From Kineococcus mangrovi (GTDB lineage: Bacteria; Actinomycetota; Actinomycetes; Actinomycetales; Kineococcaceae), in NCBI RefSeq assembly GCF_041320705.1, contig NZ_JBGGTQ010000005.1:1-64000 (forward strand): a stretch of DNA of 64,000 nt, in the 5' to 3' direction. The position numbers were made by a program, and so were the translations under genes. The notes below the pieces were generated by a model, which was given only the letters and a program-made list of their open reading frames with translations, was not told the origin of the DNA and made no database searches. Shown piece after piece: positions 51,277-60,461 of this stretch (position 1 is the first letter of the stretch; every line of letters starts with the position of its first letter).

Positions 51277-52319
51277 GCAAGGAGTTCGGCACGTTCCTGC
51301 CCATCGGCAACGGCGGCTGGATCATGTCCGAGACCGCCCCCCACCCGCAGGCCACCTACGCGGACAACCGGCAGGCGGCGCTCGCCGCCGAGCGCGTCGG
51401 CCTGGACTTCGTCATGTCGATGGCCAAGTGGCGCGGGTACGGCGGCCGCACCGACCACTGGGGCCAGACCCTGGAGTCGATGACCATGACGGCCGCGCTC
51501 GCCGAGGCCACCGAGCGCGTGCAGGTGTGGGCCACGGTGCACACGAACCTGTTCCACCCCGCGCTGGTGGCGAAGATGTTCGCGACGCTGGACCAGGTCT
51601 CCGGCGGGCGGTGCGGCATGAACGTCGTCGTGGGCGCCTACGAGCACGAGTTCTCCCAGATGGGGCAGTGGCGCGAGGACTTCACCCACGACGACCGCTA
51701 CCGGTACACCGAGGAGTGGATCCGGCTCGTCGACCGGCTCTGGACGCAGGACTCGGTCACCCACCGCGGGGAGTTCTTCACCCTCGACGACTGCCAGTCC
51801 CGGCCGCACCCCTCGCGCCGCCCGACCCTCATCGCCGCCGGCAGTTCCCCGGCGGGGCTGCGGTTCCAGGCCGCCCACTGCGACGGCTCCTTCCTCACCG
51901 CCCCGGACCTGGCCGGGCTGCGCCGCGCCAACGACGAGGTCAAGGCGCTGGCCGCCGACCAGGGCCGCAGCCTGCGCACGTACGCCATGCTGACCGTCGT
52001 CCTGGAGGAGACCGACGCGGCGGCCCACGCCGCCTTCGCCGAGTACGGCCGCGGGTACGACCGCGAGGCGATCACCGCCATGAAGCTGTCCTGGGGCCTG
52101 CCGCTGGAACGGGCGATGTCCATGACGGCCGGTGACGAGGCCCACGAGGCGTTCCAGACGGCCGTCGTCGTCGGCGGGCCCGACAGCGTCACCGAGCAGG
52201 TCCTCGAGCACGTCGGGCAGACCGGGCTCGACGGGGTCATGCTCGTCTTCCCGGACTACCTGCGCGACCTGCCCGTCTTCGGCGAGCTCGTCCTGCCGCG
52301 GCTGCGGGCGCAGACGTGA
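51273..52319 (+). CDS. RutA-like flavin-dependent (LLM class) monooxygenase
   Basis: 348 aa TIM-barrel luciferase-like enzyme. FGTFLPIGNGGWIMSETAP and LDFVMSMAKWRGYGGRT closely follow the RutA pattern (FIPIGNNGW, FALSMIKLRGFGG). RutA opens the uracil ring with FMNH2 and O2; dimethyl-sulfone and other C-S or C-N monooxygenases share this clade. Start overlaps the lipoprotein stop, so uptake and attack are coupled. RutB to RutF are absent from the window. Confidence 0.85.
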   Translation: MSKEFGTFLPIGNGGWIMSETAPHPQATYADNRQAALAAERVGLDFVMSMAKWRGYGGRTDHWGQTLESMTMTAALAEATERVQVWATVHTNLFHPALVAKMFATLDQVSGGRCGMNVVVGAYEHEFSQMGQWREDFTHDDRYRYTEEWIRLVDRLWTQDSVTHRGEFFTLDDCQSRPHPSRRPTLIAAGSSPAGLRFQAAHCDGSFLTAPDLAGLRRANDEVKALAADQGRSLRTYAMLTVVLEETDAAAHAAFAEYGRGYDREAITAMKLSWGLPLERAMSMTAGDEAHEAFQTAVVVGGPDSVTEQVLEHVGQTGLDGVMLVFPDYLRDLPVFGELVLPRLRAQT

Positions 52320-52459
52320 GCGACCCGCGACGCGTTCGCGGGGGATGTCCCCGGCCGGACGGACCCGGCCCCCGGCGCGGGTGGCGCTCGCGGACCCGAC
52401 CGGCGACCGCTGCGGGCCCGGCGCGCGAATCCCGGGGGCGGGCGGGCCCGGGCCGGACC

Positions 52460-52465
52460 TAGAAT
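52460..52465 (+). promoter_or_regulatory. hrpA -10 box
   Basis: TAGAAT ends 9 nt before ATG 52475, so the transcript is leaderless or nearly so. The 140 bases before it show no other clear signal. Confidence 0.5.
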
Positions 52466-52474
52466 CGGCGGGTC

Positions 52475-55400
52475 ATGTCCCGCACCCCGCAGCGTTCCCG
52501 CAGCTCCTCCCGCTCGTCCTCCTCCCGCGGGCGCTCCGGTCGTCCCGGCGGAGGCCGTCCCGGTCCGCAGGCCCGGGCCCTGCCGGACGACCCCCGCGCG
52601 CGGGCGCTGGCCGAACGGCTGGGGGGCGTCTCGCTGCGCGACGAGGACCGGCTGCGGCGCCGGCTCGCGGCGCTGGCCCGTCGTCCCCCCGAGGCGTTCG
52701 CCGCCGACCTGGACCAGCTGGAGGCGCTGACCACGGCCGCCGAGGCGCGCACGGCGCGACGGGCGGCGTCCGTGCCGGCGCTGGAGTACCCCGAGCAGCT
52801 GCCCGTCAGCCAGGCCAAGGACGACATCGCCCGCGCCCTCGCCGAGCACCAGGTGATCGTGGTGGCGGGGGAGACCGGGTCGGGCAAGACCACCCAGCTC
52901 CCGAAGATCGCCCTGGAGGTCGGGCGGGGAGTCCGCGGCCGGATCGGGCACACCCAGCCGCGCCGCATCGCCGCCCGGGCCGTCGCCGAGCGCGTCGCCG
53001 AGGAACTGCGCACCGAGCTCGGCGGCACCGTCGGGTACGCCGTGCGGTTCACCGACACGGTCGGCGAGGACAGCCTCGTCAAGGTCATGACGGACGGGAT
53101 CCTGCTGGCGGAGATCCAGCGCGACCCCGAACTCCTGCAGTACGACACCCTCATCGTCGACGAGGCGCACGAGCGCAGCCTCACCATCGACTTCCTCCTG
53201 GGCTACCTGGCCCAGCTCCTGCCGCGCCGCCCCGACCTCAAGCTCGTCATCACCTCGGCGACCATCGACCCGCAGCGGTTCTCCCGGCACTTCGGCGGGG
53301 CGCCGGTCCTGGAGGTCTCCGGCCGCACCTACCCGGTGCAGGTCCGCTACCGGCCGCTGCTGGCCGCGGAACTGGCCGAGGAACTCCTCGGGGACCTCGG
53401 GAGCGAGGACGAGGGGGACGGCGACTCCCTCGACGACCGGGACGACCTGACCGCCCTCGTCGGCGACGACCGCGACCAGACCGAGGGCATCCTCGACGCC
53501 GTCCGGGAACTGGCCGCCGAGGGGCCCGGTGACGTCCTCGTGTTCCTGCCCGGGGAGCGGGAGATCCGGGACACCGCCGACGCCCTCGCCGACCTGGTGA
53601 AGACCCGGGAGCTGCGCGGGACGGAGATCCTGCCGCTGTTCGCGCGGTTGTCCGCCGAGGAGCAGCACCGGGTGTTCCGTACGAGCGGGAACCGCCGGAT
53701 CGTGCTGGCCACCAACGTGGCCGAGACCTCGCTGACGGTGCCCGGGATCCGGTACGTCGTGGACGCCGGGACCGCGCGCATCTCCCGGTACAGCCACCGC
53801 ACGAAGGTGCAGCGCCTGCCGGTCGAACGCATCTCGCAGGCCTCGGCGAACCAGCGCGCCGGCCGGTGCGGGCGCGTCGCCGACGGCATCTGCATCCGGC
53901 TGTACTCCCAGGCCGACTACGAGTCCCGACCGGAGTTCACGGACCCGGAGATCCTGCGCACCAACCTCGCCGCCGTCATCCTGCAGATGACCTCCCTGGG
54001 CCTGGGCGACATCGCGCGCTTCCCGTTCGTCGAACCCCCCGAGCCGCGCGCCGTCGCCGACGGCCTCGCGCTGCTGGCCGAACTCGGGGCGCTGGAACCG
54101 GCGCGGCCCGCCGACCGCGGGGTGCCCCGGCTGACGCGCACGGGCCGCGACCTCGCCCGGCTGCCGATCGACCCGCGGCTGGGCCGCATGGTGCTGGAGG
54201 GGCAGCGCAACGGCTGCCTGCGCGACGTCCTCGTCGTCGTCGCGGCGCTGTCGGTGCAGGACCCGCGCGAACGCCCGCTGGAGCAGCGTGAGCGGGCCGC
54301 GCAGCTGCACGCGCGCTTCCGGGACGAGACCTCCGACTTCCTCACCTACCTGAACCTGTGGTCCTACCTGCAGCACCTGCAGCGAGAGCTGTCCAGCTCG
54401 GCGTTCCGCCGCCGGGTGAAGGCCGAGCTGCTGCACTTCCTGCGCCTGCGGGAGTGGCAGGACACGTTCTCCCAGCTGCGCCGGGTGGTGCGGGACCTGC
54501 AGTTCGAGGTCGAACGGCCCGCACCGGCCGAGCTCGCCGAGGGCGAGGTGTTCCCCGACCCCGGGTACGACGCCGACGCCGTGCACCGCTCGCTGCTGGC
54601 GGGGCTGCTCGGCAACGTCGGGCTCAAGGACGTCCGTGAGGACAAGGGCGGGCGCCGCGATCAGCGGCGGACGCAGACGGAGTACTCGGGTGCCCGGGGG
54701 GCGAAGTTCGCGCTCTCCCCGGGATCGGCCCTGGGCCGCAAGAACCCCGACTGGGTCGTCGCCGCCGAACTCGTCGAGACGTCGCGGTTGTGGGCGCGCG
54801 TCGTGGGGGGCATCGACCCGCGGTGGATCGAACCGCTGGCCGAGCACGTCGTCAAGCGCACGTACTCCGAGCCCCGGTGGTCCCGCAAGCGCGCGGCCGT
54901 CGTCGCCACGGAACGCGTGACCCTCTACGGCGTGCCCGTCGTCGCGGGCCGCACCGTCGCCTACGGCGGGATCGACCCGGAACTGTCGCGGGACCTCTTC
55001 CTGCGGCACGCCCTCGTCGAGGGGGACTTCGAGACGCGGCACGCCTTCTTCCACCGCAACCGGGAACTCCTCGCCGAGGCCGAGGAGCTGGAGCACCGCG
55101 CGCGGCGGCGCGACATCGTCGTCGACGACGAGGTGCTGTTCACGTTCTACGACGCGCGGGTGCCCGCCGACGTCGTCTCCGGCCGCCACTTCGACGCCTG
55201 GTGGAAGCAGGCGCGGCGCGAGGACCCCGAGCTGCTGACGTTCGACCCGGCGATGCTCGTCACCGAGGACGACGCGGTGAGCGAGGAGCAGTTCCCGCTG
55301 ACCTGGCGCCAGGGCGACCTGGACCTGGTGCTGGACTACGTCTTCGACCCCGGCTCGGCGGCCGACGGGCTGACCGTCGAGGTGCCCGTCGAGGTCGTCA

Positions 55401-56665
55401 ACCGCTTCGACGACCGCGACCTGCTGTGGCAGGTGCCGGGGTTCCGGCACGACCTCGTGACGGCGATGATCCGCTCGCTGCCCAAGGAGCTGCGCCGCAA
55501 CCTCGCCCCGGCGCCGGACAAGGCCACCCGGTTCCTGGAACGGGTCAGCCCGCGGCGGGAGGAGTTCTGGGCGGCCTTCGAGCGGGAACTGCCCGCGCTC
55601 GGCGACGGCACGGAGATCTACGAGCAGGACGTGGACTGGACCAGGGTGCCCGCGCACCTGCGGCCCACGTTCCGCGTGCGCGGGGCGGACGGGTCGGTCA
55701 TCGCGGCCGGTGCGGACTTCCCCCGGCTGCGGGCGCAGCTGGAGGAGACCGTCGCCCAGACGCTGACGGCGGCCGCCGACGACGTGCAGCGCACGGGCGC
55801 GACGTCGTGGGACGACCTGCCCGACCCGGTGCCGGCCACGCACACGAGCGTCGTGCGCGGCACCGACGTCACGTCCTTCCCGGCCCTCGTCGACGAGGGG
55901 GGGACCGTCGCGCTGCGGACGTTCCCGACGCAGGCCGCTGCGCGGACGGCCCACCGCGACGGGGTCCTGCGGCTGCTGCTGCTAGCCCTGCCCTCGCCCG
56001 CGCGCGCCGTGCAGGACGGGCTCGCCAACGACGCCAGGCTGCTGCTGGCCCGTGCCCCGCACGGGGACGCGAACGCCGTCGTGGCCGACGCCGCGCACGC
56101 CGCGGCGGCGCAGCTGCTCGAGGAGGCGCACGGGACGGACGTGCGGACGCGGGAGGCGTTCGCGGCGCTCGTCGCGACCGCGCGCCCCCGCTTCACCGGG
56201 CTGACCGCCACGACGGTGGACCGGACCCTGCGCGTGCTGCGGACGGCGGCCGCGGTCGAGCGGAACATCTCGCGCACGAGCAGCCTGGCCCTCGTGCCGT
56301 CGCTGGCCGACGTCCGCGAGCAGTTCACGGAGCTCGTCCACGCGGGGTTCGTGGCGCAGACGGGCCTGGACCGGCTGCCGGACCTGCTGCGGTACCTGCA
56401 GGGCATCGACCGGCGCCTGGCGACCATGCCGGACAACCCCCAGCGCGACCGCGTGCGGATGGCGGAGTTCACCCGCGTGCGCGACCAGTGGCGCGCCGCC
56501 GTCCGGCGCAGCGGGGAACGCTCCGGCGGGCAGGTCCCGCCCGAGCTCGCGCGGCTGCGCTGGACCCTGGAGGAACTGCGCCTGCAGAAGTTCGCCCAAG
56601 GGGTCCCGACGGCCCACCCGGTGAGCGACGAGCGCGTCCTCAAGGCCCTCGCGGAGTTCGGCTAG
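52475..56665 (+). CDS. hrpA: ATP-dependent RNA helicase HrpA
   Basis: 1396 aa, typical of full-length HrpA. Walker A GETGSGKT is at 132-139, the DEAH box at 229-232, QRAGRCGR (motif VI) near 460; HA2, OB-fold and the long HrpA-specific C-terminal region follow. The first 45 residues are a Ser/Arg-rich basic tail. HrpA rescues stalled or collided ribosomes on mRNA in E. coli. Stands alone as a transcription unit. Confidence 0.95.
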   Translation: MSRTPQRSRSSSRSSSSRGRSGRPGGGRPGPQARALPDDPRARALAERLGGVSLRDEDRLRRRLAALARRPPEAFAADLDQLEALTTAAEARTARRAASVPALEYPEQLPVSQAKDDIARALAEHQVIVVAGETGSGKTTQLPKIALEVGRGVRGRIGHTQPRRIAARAVAERVAEELRTELGGTVGYAVRFTDTVGEDSLVKVMTDGILLAEIQRDPELLQYDTLIVDEAHERSLTIDFLLGYLAQLLPRRPDLKLVITSATIDPQRFSRHFGGAPVLEVSGRTYPVQVRYRPLLAAELAEELLGDLGSEDEGDGDSLDDRDDLTALVGDDRDQTEGILDAVRELAAEGPGDVLVFLPGEREIRDTADALADLVKTRELRGTEILPLFARLSAEEQHRVFRTSGNRRIVLATNVAETSLTVPGIRYVVDAGTARISRYSHRTKVQRLPVERISQASANQRAGRCGRVADGICIRLYSQADYESRPEFTDPEILRTNLAAVILQMTSLGLGDIARFPFVEPPEPRAVADGLALLAELGALEPARPADRGVPRLTRTGRDLARLPIDPRLGRMVLEGQRNGCLRDVLVVVAALSVQDPRERPLEQRERAAQLHARFRDETSDFLTYLNLWSYLQHLQRELSSSAFRRRVKAELLHFLRLREWQDTFSQLRRVVRDLQFEVERPAPAELAEGEVFPDPGYDADAVHRSLLAGLLGNVGLKDVREDKGGRRDQRRTQTEYSGARGAKFALSPGSALGRKNPDWVVAAELVETSRLWARVVGGIDPRWIEPLAEHVVKRTYSEPRWSRKRAAVVATERVTLYGVPVVAGRTVAYGGIDPELSRDLFLRHALVEGDFETRHAFFHRNRELLAEAEELEHRARRRDIVVDDEVLFTFYDARVPADVVSGRHFDAWWKQARREDPELLTFDPAMLVTEDDAVSEEQFPLTWRQGDLDLVLDYVFDPGSAADGLTVEVPVEVVNRFDDRDLLWQVPGFRHDLVTAMIRSLPKELRRNLAPAPDKATRFLERVSPRREEFWAAFERELPALGDGTEIYEQDVDWTRVPAHLRPTFRVRGADGSVIAAGADFPRLRAQLEETVAQTLTAAADDVQRTGATSWDDLPDPVPATHTSVVRGTDVTSFPALVDEGGTVALRTFPTQAAARTAHRDGVLRLLLLALPSPARAVQDGLANDARLLLARAPHGDANAVVADAAHAAAAQLLEEAHGTDVRTREAFAALVATARPRFTGLTATTVDRTLRVLRTAAAVERNISRTSSLALVPSLADVREQFTELVHAGFVAQTGLDRLPDLLRYLQGIDRRLATMPDNPQRDRVRMAEFTRVRDQWRAAVRRSGERSGGQVPPELARLRWTLEELRLQKFAQGVPTAHPVSDERVLKALAEFG

Positions 56666-56667
56666 GC

Positions 56668-56684
56668 CCCGCACCGAGCGCGGG
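56668..56684 (+). terminator. weak hairpin after hrpA
   Basis: CCCGC (56668-56672) pairs with GCGGG (56680-56684) around a 7-base loop, 3 nt after the hrpA stop. No U tract; weak evidence. Confidence 0.3.
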
Positions 56685-56732
56685 CAGCGCTGCAGCACCG
56701 CCACCGGGACCGACCCGCCGGCTGGGGGGCCG

Positions 56733-56738
56733 TAGGCT
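56733..56738 (+). promoter_or_regulatory. -10 box before the CDP-alcohol transferase
   Basis: TAGGCT, giving a leader of about 47 nt before GTG 56792. Confidence 0.4.
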
Positions 56739-56791
56739 GCAGGTCCCCGTCGGGGGCAGGGAACAGCGGGTGATCGAGGGGCGGGGTCGGC

Positions 56792-57376
56792 GTGGCGACG
56801 GCGCAGGGTCAGGTCGTCAGCAACCGCGTCCTCACCGTCCCGAACGCGCTGAGCTTCCTGCGGCTCCTCCTGGTCCCGGTCTTCGCGGTGCTCATCGTGC
56901 AGCGCCAGGACGGGTGGGCGCTGCTCGTCCTGGCGGTCAGCGGAGCCAGCGACTACCTCGACGGCCACCTGGCCCGGCGCTGGAACCAGGTCACGCGCCT
57001 GGGGCAGGTGCTGGACCCCTTCGCCGACCGCCTCTACATCCTCACCACGCTGCTGGGCCTGGCCTACCGCGGGCTCGTCCCCTGGTGGCTCGTCGTCGTC
57101 CTCGTCGCCCGCGACCTGACGATGGTCGCGACGCTGCCCGTGCTGGCCCGGCTCGGCCACAGCGCGCTGCCGGTCCACTTCCTCGGCAAGGCCGGCACGT
57201 TCTGCCTGCTCTACGCCTTCCCCCTCCTGCTGCTCGAGCAGGTGTCCACCACGCTGTCCCTGCCCGCCGGTGCCCTGGGCTGGGCCTTCGCGCTGTGGGG
57301 GACCGGCCTGTACTGGTGGGCGGGCATCCTCTACGTCCAGCAGGTCGTGCAGCTGTGGCGGGCCGAGCACCGGTGA
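56792..57376 (+). CDS. CDP-alcohol phosphatidyltransferase (PgsA2-like)
   Basis: 194 aa, about five to six membrane helices. The catalytic signature DX2DGX2ARX8-9GX3DX3D is read as DYLDGHLARRWNQV followed by GQVLDPFAD. It joins a CDP-diacylglycerol lipid to an alcohol phosphate; the exact head group (glycerol phosphate or other) cannot be told. Rv1822 (pgsA2) holds the same place before DUF881-sbp-DUF881. The stop overlaps the next start. Confidence 0.9.
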   Translation: MATAQGQVVSNRVLTVPNALSFLRLLLVPVFAVLIVQRQDGWALLVLAVSGASDYLDGHLARRWNQVTRLGQVLDPFADRLYILTTLLGLAYRGLVPWWLVVVLVARDLTMVATLPVLARLGHSALPVHFLGKAGTFCLLYAFPLLLLEQVSTTLSLPAGALGWAFALWGTGLYWWAGILYVQQVVQLWRAEHR

Positions 57377-58248
57377 CCCCCCTGCGTCCCCTGGTGCGCT
57401 CGCTGCTGCGCCCGGCGCCGCGACCGGTCGACCCGCACCGCGACCCCGCGGCCAGCACCCGCCTGCTCACCGAGGTGATGGAGCGCCCGCTCGACCCGGG
57501 GTACGCGGCCGCGGCCCGCCGGCGCGCCGGGACCGGCCGTCCCCCGACCCGCGCGACGCGCACCGCCACGGTCCTGGCCCTGCTCGCCGTCGGGGTCCTG
57601 CTCGCCGTCGCGGGCTCGCGCGCCGCCGGACCCGCCGCCGACCGCGGCCGCACCCAGCTCGTGGAGCGCATCGAGGACGGCACCGCCCGCGCCGACGACC
57701 TCGCCGACCGCGCCGCCGCGCTGCAGGACGGCAACGCCCGGCTCGCCGCCTCCCTCGGCGGTGCGCCGGCCGCCTCCGCCGACGCCGCGGCCTCCGCGCT
57801 CGAGGTCGCCGCCGCCGCGACCCCGGTGACCGGTCCCGGGCTGCGCGTCGTCCTCGACGACGCCCCGACCCCCGAGGCCGGCGCGGGCGCGACGTCGGGC
57901 CGCGTCGTCGACCGCGACGTCCAGCTCGTCGTCAACGGCCTGTGGGCGGCCGGGGCCGAGGCCGTGGCCGTCAACGGGCAGCGCCTGGGGGCGCTGTCGT
58001 CCGTCCGGGCCGCGGGGGAGGCGATCCTCGTCGACTACCGCCCCCTGACCCCGCCGTACACCGTCTCCGCCGTCGGGGACCCGGCCGCGCTGCAGACGGC
58101 GTTCGCCGCCTCCGTGGCCGGGCGCTACCTGCAGGTGCTGCGCGACAACTACGGCGTGCGCACCGAGGTCGGCACGGCCGACGCGCTCGAGCTGCCCGCC
58201 GCGCGGCTGGACCTGCGCTCCGCCCGGGCCGGCGCGGTGGGCCAGTAG
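57373..58248 (+). CDS. DUF881 family membrane-anchored protein
   Basis: 291 aa. A 60-residue cytoplasmic N terminus, one membrane helix (about 65-85), a short coiled coil, then the DUF881 domain (TGPGLRVVLDDAP, LVVNGLWAAGAEAVAVNGQRL, YTVSAVGDP). Function unknown; the domain occurs next to sbp and division genes in Gram-positives (YlxW/YlxX in Bacillus). Its stop TAG is part of the next gene's -10 box. Confidence 0.88.
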   Translation: MTPLRPLVRSLLRPAPRPVDPHRDPAASTRLLTEVMERPLDPGYAAAARRRAGTGRPPTRATRTATVLALLAVGVLLAVAGSRAAGPAADRGRTQLVERIEDGTARADDLADRAAALQDGNARLAASLGGAPAASADAAASALEVAAAATPVTGPGLRVVLDDAPTPEAGAGATSGRVVDRDVQLVVNGLWAAGAEAVAVNGQRLGALSSVRAAGEAILVDYRPLTPPYTVSAVGDPAALQTAFAASVAGRYLQVLRDNYGVRTEVGTADALELPAARLDLRSARAGAVGQ

Positions 58249-58251
58249 GGT
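58246..58251 (+). promoter_or_regulatory. sbp -10 box overlapping the DUF881 stop
   Basis: TAGGGT begins with the upstream stop codon TAG and ends 8 nt before GTG 58260 (leaderless). Confidence 0.5.
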
Positions 58252-58259
58252 TGCGCCAC

Positions 58260-58592
58260 GTGATCGCAGCGGTCGGACTCGTCGTCGGCGTCGTCCTGGG
58301 GGTGCTCCTGCACCCCGAGGTCCCCGTCGCCCTGCAGCCCTACCTGCCGATCGCCGTCGTCGCCGCGCTCGACGCCGTCTTCGGCGGTCTGCGCGCCGTG
58401 CTCGACGGCATCTTCGACGACAAGGTCTTCGTCGTGTCCTTCCTGTCCAACGCCGTCGTCGCGGCGCTCGTCGTCTACCTCGGCGACCAGCTCGGCGTCG
58501 GGTCCCAGCTGTCCACCGGGGTCGTCGTCGTGCTCGGCGTCCGGATCTTCTCCAACGTCGCCGCCATCCGCCGGCACCTGTTCAACGCCTGA
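58260..58592 (+). CDS. sbp: small basic protein family (DUF1290, Sbp)
   Basis: 110 aa with three membrane helices (about 3-20, 30-45, 62-80). The family hallmark is LPIAVVAALDAVFGGLRAVL followed by SFLSNAVVAALVVYLGDQLG. Membrane protein of unknown function conserved beside DUF881 genes across Gram-positives. The stop overlaps the following ATG (TGATG). Confidence 0.9.
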   Translation: MIAAVGLVVGVVLGVLLHPEVPVALQPYLPIAVVAALDAVFGGLRAVLDGIFDDKVFVVSFLSNAVVAALVVYLGDQLGVGSQLSTGVVVVLGVRIFSNVAAIRRHLFNA

Positions 58593-59353
58593 TGAGCGAA
58601 CGCCCGACGAGCGCGACCCCCGTCCCCGGCCCCTGGCGCCGGTTGCGGCGGGCCGCCGCCCCGCGGGCCACCCGCGCTCAGGTGCTGGCCGGGGTGCTCT
58701 GCGCCGCCCTGGGCTTCGGGGTCGTGGTGCAGGTCCGCCAGACGGACACCTCGGGCCTGGCGGACCTGCGCGAGAGCGACCTCGTCCGCATCCTCGACGA
58801 CACGACCGAGCGCGGGGACCGGCTCGCCGCGGAGGTCCAGGAGCTGGAGGCCACCCGGCGGGAGCTGACCGAGGGTTCCGACCGCGCGGCCGCCGCCGAG
58901 CAGGCCGCGGCCGCCCGGGCCCGGGAGTACGGCCTGCTCGCCGGCACGCTGCCGGCCCACGGCCCCGGCATCGTCGCGACGATCACCGACCCCGGGTCGG
59001 CGCTGCGCTCCACGAACCTCATCCAGCTCGTGCAGGAGCTGCGCGACTCCGGGGCCGAGGGCATCCAGGTCGGGGGAACCCGCGTCGTCGCCCAGACGGC
59101 CTTCGCCGACGGCTCCGGGGGCGTCCTCGTCGACGGCCGCCCGGAGCGGTCCCCGTACGTCGTGACGGTCATCGGCGACCCCTCCACGCTCGCCACCGCG
59201 CTGGACATCCCCGGCGGGGTGCGCGAGACGCTGCGCTCGGCCGGGGCCGACCTGGACGTGCAGCAGCGGCCGGGGGAGGACGGCGTGTCGCTGACCGCCT
59301 TGCACGCCGTCTCGGCGCCTCAGTACGCTCGCCCGGCGTCGCCGCAGCAGTGA
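58592..59353 (+). CDS. DUF881 family membrane-anchored protein (second copy)
   Basis: 253 aa. One membrane helix (about 31-48), a coiled coil (about 60-105, rich in Glu/Arg/Ala), then DUF881 with GPGIVATITDPG, LVQELRDSGAEGIQVGG and YVVTVIGDP. The pair flanking sbp suggests a membrane complex of the three. Function unknown. Confidence 0.88.
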   Translation: MSERPTSATPVPGPWRRLRRAAAPRATRAQVLAGVLCAALGFGVVVQVRQTDTSGLADLRESDLVRILDDTTERGDRLAAEVQELEATRRELTEGSDRAAAAEQAAAARAREYGLLAGTLPAHGPGIVATITDPGSALRSTNLIQLVQELRDSGAEGIQVGGTRVVAQTAFADGSGGVLVDGRPERSPYVVTVIGDPSTLATALDIPGGVRETLRSAGADLDVQQRPGEDGVSLTALHAVSAPQYARPASPQQ

Positions 59354-59394
59354 CCCGCGGACGCACCACCGCCCCGTGAGGAGTCCCGCGACCC

Positions 59395-59778
59395 ATGTCG
59401 AACGTCCCCGCCGACCTGCGCTACACCAGCGAGCACGAGTGGGTGCGCGTGGAGGCCGACGGCTCCGTCCGCGTCGGGATCACCGACCACGCCCAGGACC
59501 AGCTCGGGGACGTCGTCTACGTCTCCCTGCCCGCCGAGGGCGAGCAGGTGAGCGCCGGTGGCGCGGTCGGCGAGGTGGAGTCGACCAAGAGCGTCAGCGA
59601 GATCACCGCACCGGTCTCGGGCACGGTGTCGGGCCACAACCCGGGTCTGGAGACGCGTCCGGACCTCGTCAACACCGACCCCTACGGCGAGGGCTGGATG
59701 TTCACCATCACCCCCGCCGACCCGTCGGAGGTCGGCGGGCTGCTCGACGCGGAGGCGTACACCGCCCACGCCGGCTGA
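59395..59778 (+). CDS. gcvH: glycine cleavage system H protein
   Basis: 127 aa lipoyl carrier. The lipoylation Lys is K65 in VESTKSVSEI; GDVVYVSLP and GWMFTI are typical. It carries the aminomethyl group between P and T proteins, whose genes are not here. GAGGAG lies upstream of the ATG. Adjacency to garA is conserved (Rv1826-Rv1827). Confidence 0.95.
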   Translation: MSNVPADLRYTSEHEWVRVEADGSVRVGITDHAQDQLGDVVYVSLPAEGEQVSAGGAVGEVESTKSVSEITAPVSGTVSGHNPGLETRPDLVNTDPYGEGWMFTITPADPSEVGGLLDAEAYTAHAG

Positions 59779-59864
59779 CCGGCCCCTCCGGCCCCGGGAC
59801 CACCCCGTCCACCCGGTCGCCGGAACGGGCCGACACGCGGGCTGACCTGCGGGTCGGTCCCGGC

Positions 59865-59870
59865 TACTGT
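59865..59870 (+). promoter_or_regulatory. garA -10 box
   Basis: TACTGT about 75 nt before ATG 59946, implying a leader near 69 nt. Confidence 0.4.
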
Positions 59871-59945
59871 GGTTCCCGAAGATCCGAGCGTGACCGTCCG
59901 CCTGCACCCGGTGGTCACGTGCTCTGCCAGCGAGAGGTGGTGTCG

Positions 59946-60461
59946 ATGTCCGCGCCGGGCTCTGAGCCGACCAACGAGCCGACGGGTTCGGAGGAGGGGG
60001 CCCCTCCCGGACGTCCGGGGCAGGAGCGGCCCGTGGACTCCACGATGTCCTTCGCCGGGCTCGCCGTCCCGGAGGTCCACGAGAGCGCCGAGCGCGGGCT
60101 CACGGCCGACGACACCGAGGCCATCGACGCCCTCCCCGCCGGCTCGGCGCTCCTCGTCGTGCGCCGGGGCCCGAACGCCGGCTCGCGGTTCTTGCTCGAC
60201 GCCGAGCGCACCTCCGCCGGCCGGCACCAGACGAGCGACATCTTCCTCGACGACGTCACGGTCTCCCGCCGGCACGCCGAGTTCCTCCGGGCCCCGGACC
60301 CGGTGACGGGCCCGGGCTTCCGGGTCCGCGACGTCGGCAGCCTCAACGGCACCTACGTCAACCGGGAGCGGATCGACGACGTGCTGCTCGCCGTCGGCGA
60401 CGAGGTCCAGATCGGCAAGTACCGCCTCGAGTACCACTCGAGCCCGCAGGTGCGTCCGTGA
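59946..60461 (+). CDS. garA: FHA-domain metabolic regulator GarA/OdhI
   Basis: 171 aa. The FHA domain (about 70-165) has GRHQTSDIFLDD, SRRHAEF and GSLNGTYVN, the phosphothreonine pocket. The N-terminal tail has DSTMSF (T33) where mycobacterial GarA has the ETTS kinase site. Unphosphorylated GarA/OdhI inhibits 2-oxoglutarate dehydrogenase and glutamate enzymes. GAGAGG precedes the ATG. The stop overlaps the MerR gene. Confidence 0.9.
   Translation: MSAPGSEPTNEPTGSEEGAPPGRPGQERPVDSTMSFAGLAVPEVHESAERGLTADDTEAIDALPAGSALLVVRRGPNAGSRFLLDAERTSAGRHQTSDIFLDDVTVSRRHAEFLRAPDPVTGPGFRVRDVGSLNGTYVNRERIDDVLLAVGDEVQIGKYRLEYHSSPQVRP

Noticed and set aside
48537-52319. Complete Rut pyrimidine-degradation pathway
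   Set aside because: Only a RutA-like enzyme is present; no RutB-F homologues are in the window.
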